DNA from: Spirosoma terrae
GTDB lineage: Bacteria > Bacteroidota > Bacteroidia > Cytophagales > Spirosomataceae
Reading direction: 5' to 3'
DNA length: 64,000 nt
Assembly: GCF_010435915.1 (NCBI RefSeq)
Contig: NZ_JAAFZH010000001.1
Span: 310,001-374,000, forward strand
Below are positions 60,807-64,000 of this stretch, piece by piece. Positions within the stretch are counted from its first letter, which is position 1, and every line of letters starts with the position of its first letter. The notes below the pieces were generated by a model. It was not told where the DNA came from. It ran no database searches and worked only from the letters and a program-made list of their open reading frames with translations. A program made the translations under genes and the position numbers.

Positions 60807-62546
60807 ATGGTTACCTCGTCCGCTTCGCTACAGCCGCCTATTCCGTCCGGGAAAAAATTCGACGCTATTGTTGTTGGCTCTGGTATCAGTGGAGGGTGGT
60901 CGGCGAAGGAGTTATGCGAAAAAGGGCTCAACGTACTGCTGCTGGAACGGGGGCGCATGATTGAACACGTTACTGATTATCATACGGCGACCATGAATCC
61001 CTGGGATTTTCCGCATCATAATTTGAACGTCCCGGCAAAAGTTTTGGAACGATACCCTGTTCAGAACAGGACAGGGTTTACGATCACCGAAGCCACGCAC
61101 CATCATTTTGTGGACGACCTGGATAACCCATACGTAGAAGAAAAACCGTTCGACTGGATACGGGGCTATCATGTCGGAGGGCGCTCGCTGATGTGGGGCC
61201 GCTATTCATTTCGTTTTTCTGATCTGGATTTTGAAGCGAATGCCAAAGAAGGAATCGCAACCGATTGGCCAATACGCTACAAAGACCTGGCGCCCTGGTA
61301 TGATTATGTTGAGAAGTTTGCTGGGATAGCCGGTAACCGCGATGGTTTGCCCCATCTGCCTGACGGTCTATTTCAGCCCGCTATGCCCGATAACTGTGTG
61401 GAACAGCATTTGCGACAGTCGGTAAATGCTACGTTCCCTGATCGTAAAGTGATTTCGGCCCGGGCGGCTCATCTTACAGCACCCACGACCGAGCAAATGA
61501 ATCTGGGACGGGCTAAGTGTCAGTACCGTAATTTGTGTATGCGAGGCTGCCCATACGGCGCTTATTTCAGCACGCAATCGGCTACGTTGCCGGCTGCCCG
61601 ACGTACCAAACGACTAACGGTTCGTCCGCATTCTATTGTCAATTCAATTATTTATGACGAAAAGAAAGGCCGTGCTACAGGCGTGCGTGTTATTGATGAA
61701 CAAACGAACGAATGGCTTGAATTTCACGCCAGTGTCATTTTTCTGAACGCTTCGGCCCTGGGGTCTACCTATATTCTGATGAACTCTACGTCCAGCCGCT
61801 TTCCGAATGGGATGGATGATAGTGGGCAATTAGGCCGTAATCTGATGGATCATCATTTTCATGTGGGGGCAACCGCCGATTACGAACACGATCTGGATAA
61901 AATTTATTACGGACGCCACCCGGCTGGATTGTATATTCCTCGCTTTCGGAACCTGCCTGGCCAGCAACCGCAGGCATTTAAGCGGGGTTACGGTTTTGAG
62001 GTGTACACAAATCGCGAAAATTGGGATCATGCACGCTCATTAGACGGATTTGGTGCCGATTTTAAAGAAAAAGCTACCCAGTTTGGAGCCTGGAAAATCA
62101 CGTTGGACGCTTTCGGGGAATGTATGCCGTATGAAGATAATCGAGTTTATCTAACCAAAGACGTAACGGATAAATGGGGTCAACCTGTTCTGAAAATGGA
62201 TGTGCATTATCGCGAAAACGAAACAGCTATGCGGAAAGATGCGCAGGAACAGGCCGTAGCCATGCTGGAAAAGGCAGGCTTTTCCAATATTGACGGGTTC
62301 GATAGCCAGGCGCATCCGGGATTAAGTATTCACGAGATGGGAACGGCGCGAATGGGAACCAGCCCTAAAAATTCTGTTTTCAATAAGTTTAATCAGCATC
62401 ACCTGGTTAAAAACGTATTCTGTACTGATGGTGCCTGTATGACTTCATCGCCTTGTCAGAATCCATCGCTAACCTACATGGCCCTATCAGCACGGGCGGC
62501 AGATTATGCCGCAAAAGCTCTGAAACGGGGCGATATACCACGATGA
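60807..62546 (+). CDS. GMC family oxidoreductase
   Basis: The 579-residue flavoprotein has the FAD-binding motif VVGSGISGGWSAKELCEKG near residue 24 with LLLERGR after it, the YHVGGRSLMWG segment near 130, a Cys-rich CQYRNLCMRGCPYGAYFS stretch near 238, and the C-terminal FCTDGACMTSSPCQNPSLTYMALSARA. This is the gluconate 2-dehydrogenase large subunit-like type of the GMC family that oxidises sugar alcohols or aldoses. The small gamma subunit gene (gluconate dehydrogenase subunit 3) that is often beside it is not seen. No export signal is evident in the protein itself. Confidence 0.92.
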   Translation: MVTSSASLQPPIPSGKKFDAIVVGSGISGGWSAKELCEKGLNVLLLERGRMIEHVTDYHTATMNPWDFPHHNLNVPAKVLERYPVQNRTGFTITEATHHHFVDDLDNPYVEEKPFDWIRGYHVGGRSLMWGRYSFRFSDLDFEANAKEGIATDWPIRYKDLAPWYDYVEKFAGIAGNRDGLPHLPDGLFQPAMPDNCVEQHLRQSVNATFPDRKVISARAAHLTAPTTEQMNLGRAKCQYRNLCMRGCPYGAYFSTQSATLPAARRTKRLTVRPHSIVNSIIYDEKKGRATGVRVIDEQTNEWLEFHASVIFLNASALGSTYILMNSTSSRFPNGMDDSGQLGRNLMDHHFHVGATADYEHDLDKIYYGRHPAGLYIPRFRNLPGQQPQAFKRGYGFEVYTNRENWDHARSLDGFGADFKEKATQFGAWKITLDAFGECMPYEDNRVYLTKDVTDKWGQPVLKMDVHYRENETAMRKDAQEQAVAMLEKAGFSNIDGFDSQAHPGLSIHEMGTARMGTSPKNSVFNKFNQHHLVKNVFCTDGACMTSSPCQNPSLTYMALSARAADYAAKALKRGDIPR

Positions 62547-62557
62547 TCGTTTGGGGC

Positions 62558-62641
62558 TTTTGTTTATAGTTTCTGGTCTATGGTTTTGGTAGCGGAATAA
62601 TTTGGGCTACCAAAACCATAGACCAGAAACTATAAACAAAA
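62558..62641. repeat. 36-bp perfect inverted repeat between convergent genes
   Basis: Left arm 62558-62593 and right arm 62606-62641 are exact complements around a 12-base loop, the longest perfect hairpin in the window. It fills the 96-bp gap between the GMC and SNF2 genes. Both directions end with an A-run, not a U-run, so it is not a standard intrinsic terminator. Confidence 0.85.
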
Positions 62642-62642
62642 T

Positions 62643-64000
62643 TTATCCCAGCGTTACCAGTTCTTTCAATTCAGCGTCGCTCATATCGCCGAGCCAGGTT
62701 TCGCCAGTTTTGACACTGAGATCGGCCAGCTCTTTTTTGTTACGTATCATGGCGTCGATTTTTTCTTCGAGCGTACCCTGATTCATGAGTCGATATACCA
62801 ATACGTTTTTGGTTTGTCCAATCCGGAAAGCACGGTCCGTTGCCTGCGCTTCGACGGCTGGGTTCCACCACAAATCATAATGGATGACGTGGTTTGCCTG
62901 CGTTAGGTTTAAACCAGTACCGCCTGCTTTCAGCGACAGAATAAAGGTATGGTCGGAGCGGTTTTTTTGAAATTGCTCGACCATCTCATCGCGGTCATCC
63001 CGCGATGTACCGCCATGCAGGAAAAGTGGCTGAGTGCCAAAGGTCTGCTGGATAAACTGCGACAGCAGTTCACCCATTTCGCGGTATTGGGTGAAAATCA
63101 ACACCTTTTCGTGGCTGGCGTAAATGTTCTCAAGCAGATTGAGCAGCAGCGTTGCTTTGCCCGACAGGGAGGGTGTACTGTTGCCTCGTTTTAAATACTG
63201 ATGCGGGTGATTGCCAATTTGCTTGAGTGCGGTCATCAGTTTAAGCACCAGACCACGCCGGGCAATTCCATCCTTTTCCTGAATGGCCCGCAAACTTTCC
63301 TTCACGACGCTTTCGTACAAAGCCGCCTGTTCGGTAGTGAGTGAGCAGAACTGATTATTCTCAATTTTGTCGGGCAGATCACTGATAATACTCCGGTCGG
63401 TCTTAACCCGACGTAGTAAAAATGGGCTAGTGATACGTCGGAAAAGGTCGAGTTTCTGGTGATCGCGCTCCTGCTGAATAGGCTTGCCAAATTCTTCGTT
63501 GAACTTACTCAAACCACCCAAATAGCCTTTGTTGACAAAATCCATGATACTCCAGAATTCCGATAAACGGTTTTCAACGGGCGTACCACTGAGAGCGATT
63601 CGGATAGGCGCTTTCAGGGATTTAACCGCCTTTGTTTGCTCGGTATCTGAGTTTTTGATGTTCTGGGCTTCGTCGATAATTACAACGGACCAGGTAGGTT
63701 TTTTTAACGCGTCAAGATCTGAGCGCACAATACCATAAGTAGTCAGTAAGACATCGTAATCGTCGGTTTTTTCGGTCGGTAATTTTCGATTAGAGCCGTG
63801 ATAAATACGTGGTTTTAGCTCAGGAGCGAACCGGGCAATCTCTTTCTGCCAGTTTGTGAGCAGCGTAGTGGGTAACACAATCAGCCCTTTTTGCTTCTTG
63901 AAACGGTCTTCCTGCTTAAATTTCAACAGCAGACTAATTACCTGCAGCGTTTTGCCCAAGCCCATGTCGTCGGCCAGCAAACTACCCATGCCCAGTGCGG
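62643..64000 (-). CDS. SNF2-family DEAD/DEAH helicase (5' end missing)
   Basis: The gene runs off the right edge, so only the C-terminal 452 residues are seen. Swi2/Snf2 motifs are in order: LLADDMGLGKT (motif I), VLLTTYGIVRSD, VVIIDEAQNIKN (motif II), IALSGTPVENRLSEFWS (III), LIFTQYREMG (IV), LSLKAGGTGLNLTQANHVIHYD (V) and ATDRAFRIGQTKNVLVYRL (VI). Proteins of this type in Bacteroidota often have an N-terminal SWIM zinc domain, which cannot be checked here. It is an ATP-driven DNA translocase. It ends one base after the 36-bp inverted repeat. Confidence 0.95.
   Translation of the reverse strand, partial: ALGMGSLLADDMGLGKTLQVISLLLKFKQEDRFKKQKGLIVLPTTLLTNWQKEIARFAPELKPRIYHGSNRKLPTEKTDDYDVLLTTYGIVRSDLDALKKPTWSVVIIDEAQNIKNSDTEQTKAVKSLKAPIRIALSGTPVENRLSEFWSIMDFVNKGYLGGLSKFNEEFGKPIQQERDHQKLDLFRRITSPFLLRRVKTDRSIISDLPDKIENNQFCSLTTEQAALYESVVKESLRAIQEKDGIARRGLVLKLMTALKQIGNHPHQYLKRGNSTPSLSGKATLLLNLLENIYASHEKVLIFTQYREMGELLSQFIQQTFGTQPLFLHGGTSRDDRDEMVEQFQKNRSDHTFILSLKAGGTGLNLTQANHVIHYDLWWNPAVEAQATDRAFRIGQTKNVLVYRLMNQGTLEEKIDAMIRNKKELADLSVKTGETWLGDMSDAELKELVTLG

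Noticed and set aside
1-64000. CRISPR arrays, insertion sequences, prophage or rRNA genes
   Set aside because: No regularly spaced direct repeats, transposase or phage-like proteins, and no rRNA-like sequence seen in reading the window; a formal search was not run.

Overview
The window looks like a chromosomal segment from an aerobic, pigmented member of the Bacteroidota, order Cytophagales; the overall look is Spirosoma-like, but that genus call is inference. Support comes from the alternative complex III (act) operon joined to an aa3-type cytochrome oxidase operon, promoter-like TTG-N17-22-TAnnTTTG sequences, a beta-carotene hydroxylase, and families typical of this phylum (GH3-like acyl-adenylating enzyme, DUF983, DUF2795, MORN-type proteins, GT3 glycogen synthase). 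I see no transposase, prophage, CRISPR array, rRNA operon or obvious transferred island. The ends cut two genes: a 3' fragment on the left and an SNF2 helicase on the right.

Layout. 1-9.8 kb: housekeeping and envelope genes (ispH, a DoxX-like membrane protein, a GH3 enzyme, a glycerophosphodiesterase, a one-domain sigma-region-4 protein with a suggestive operator-like region, a penicillin acylase, an OmpH/Skp chaperone). 9.9-14.8 kb: smpB, an HNH nuclease, rpsA, tRNA-Cys and a secreted protein. 15-32.3 kb: one long co-directional respiratory cluster, actA-actB-actC-actD-actE-actF-coxB-coxA-ctaA-ctaB-two subunit III genes-subunit IV-sco-DUF420-small CxxC membrane protein-DUF983, read from a strong phylum-type promoter at 15051-15081. 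This encodes quinol to cytochrome c to oxygen electron transfer plus haem A synthesis and copper insertion. ActA here carries an extra N-terminal monohaem cytochrome c domain in front of its pentahaem domain. 32.4-35.8 kb: a translationally coupled set (ECF sigma factor, putative anti-sigma factor with a long linker, predicted outer-membrane barrel, NAD-binding protein). 35.8-39.5 kb: envelope/polysaccharide genes (glycosyltransferase, LpxH-like phosphatase, NeuD-like acetyltransferase, GDP-fucose synthase). 39.6-53.2 kb: mixed metabolism (MORN and TPR proteins, DEAD helicase, fructosamine kinase, anmK, MoaB/MogA, glycogen synthase, glycosylasparaginase, purU, SSS symporter, cutC, DUF2795, crtZ). 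53.3-64 kb: an AlbA_2 protein, bioF-bioD-bioA, a quinone-oxidoreductase-like dehydrogenase, ybeY, an SDR, a CPBP membrane protease-like protein, a GMC oxidoreductase and the helicase.

The features most worth a second look are the hexahaem ActA fusion, the small uncharacterised CxxC protein and its overlapping DUF983 neighbour at the end of the oxidase operon, the sigma/anti-sigma/barrel unit, hairpins inside the act operon, the CGAAAC-rich region beside the orphan sigma-region-4 gene, and several unusually long perfect intergenic hairpins (up to 36 bp stems) without U-tracts. No completely new system is proven by the sequence alone; these are candidates.
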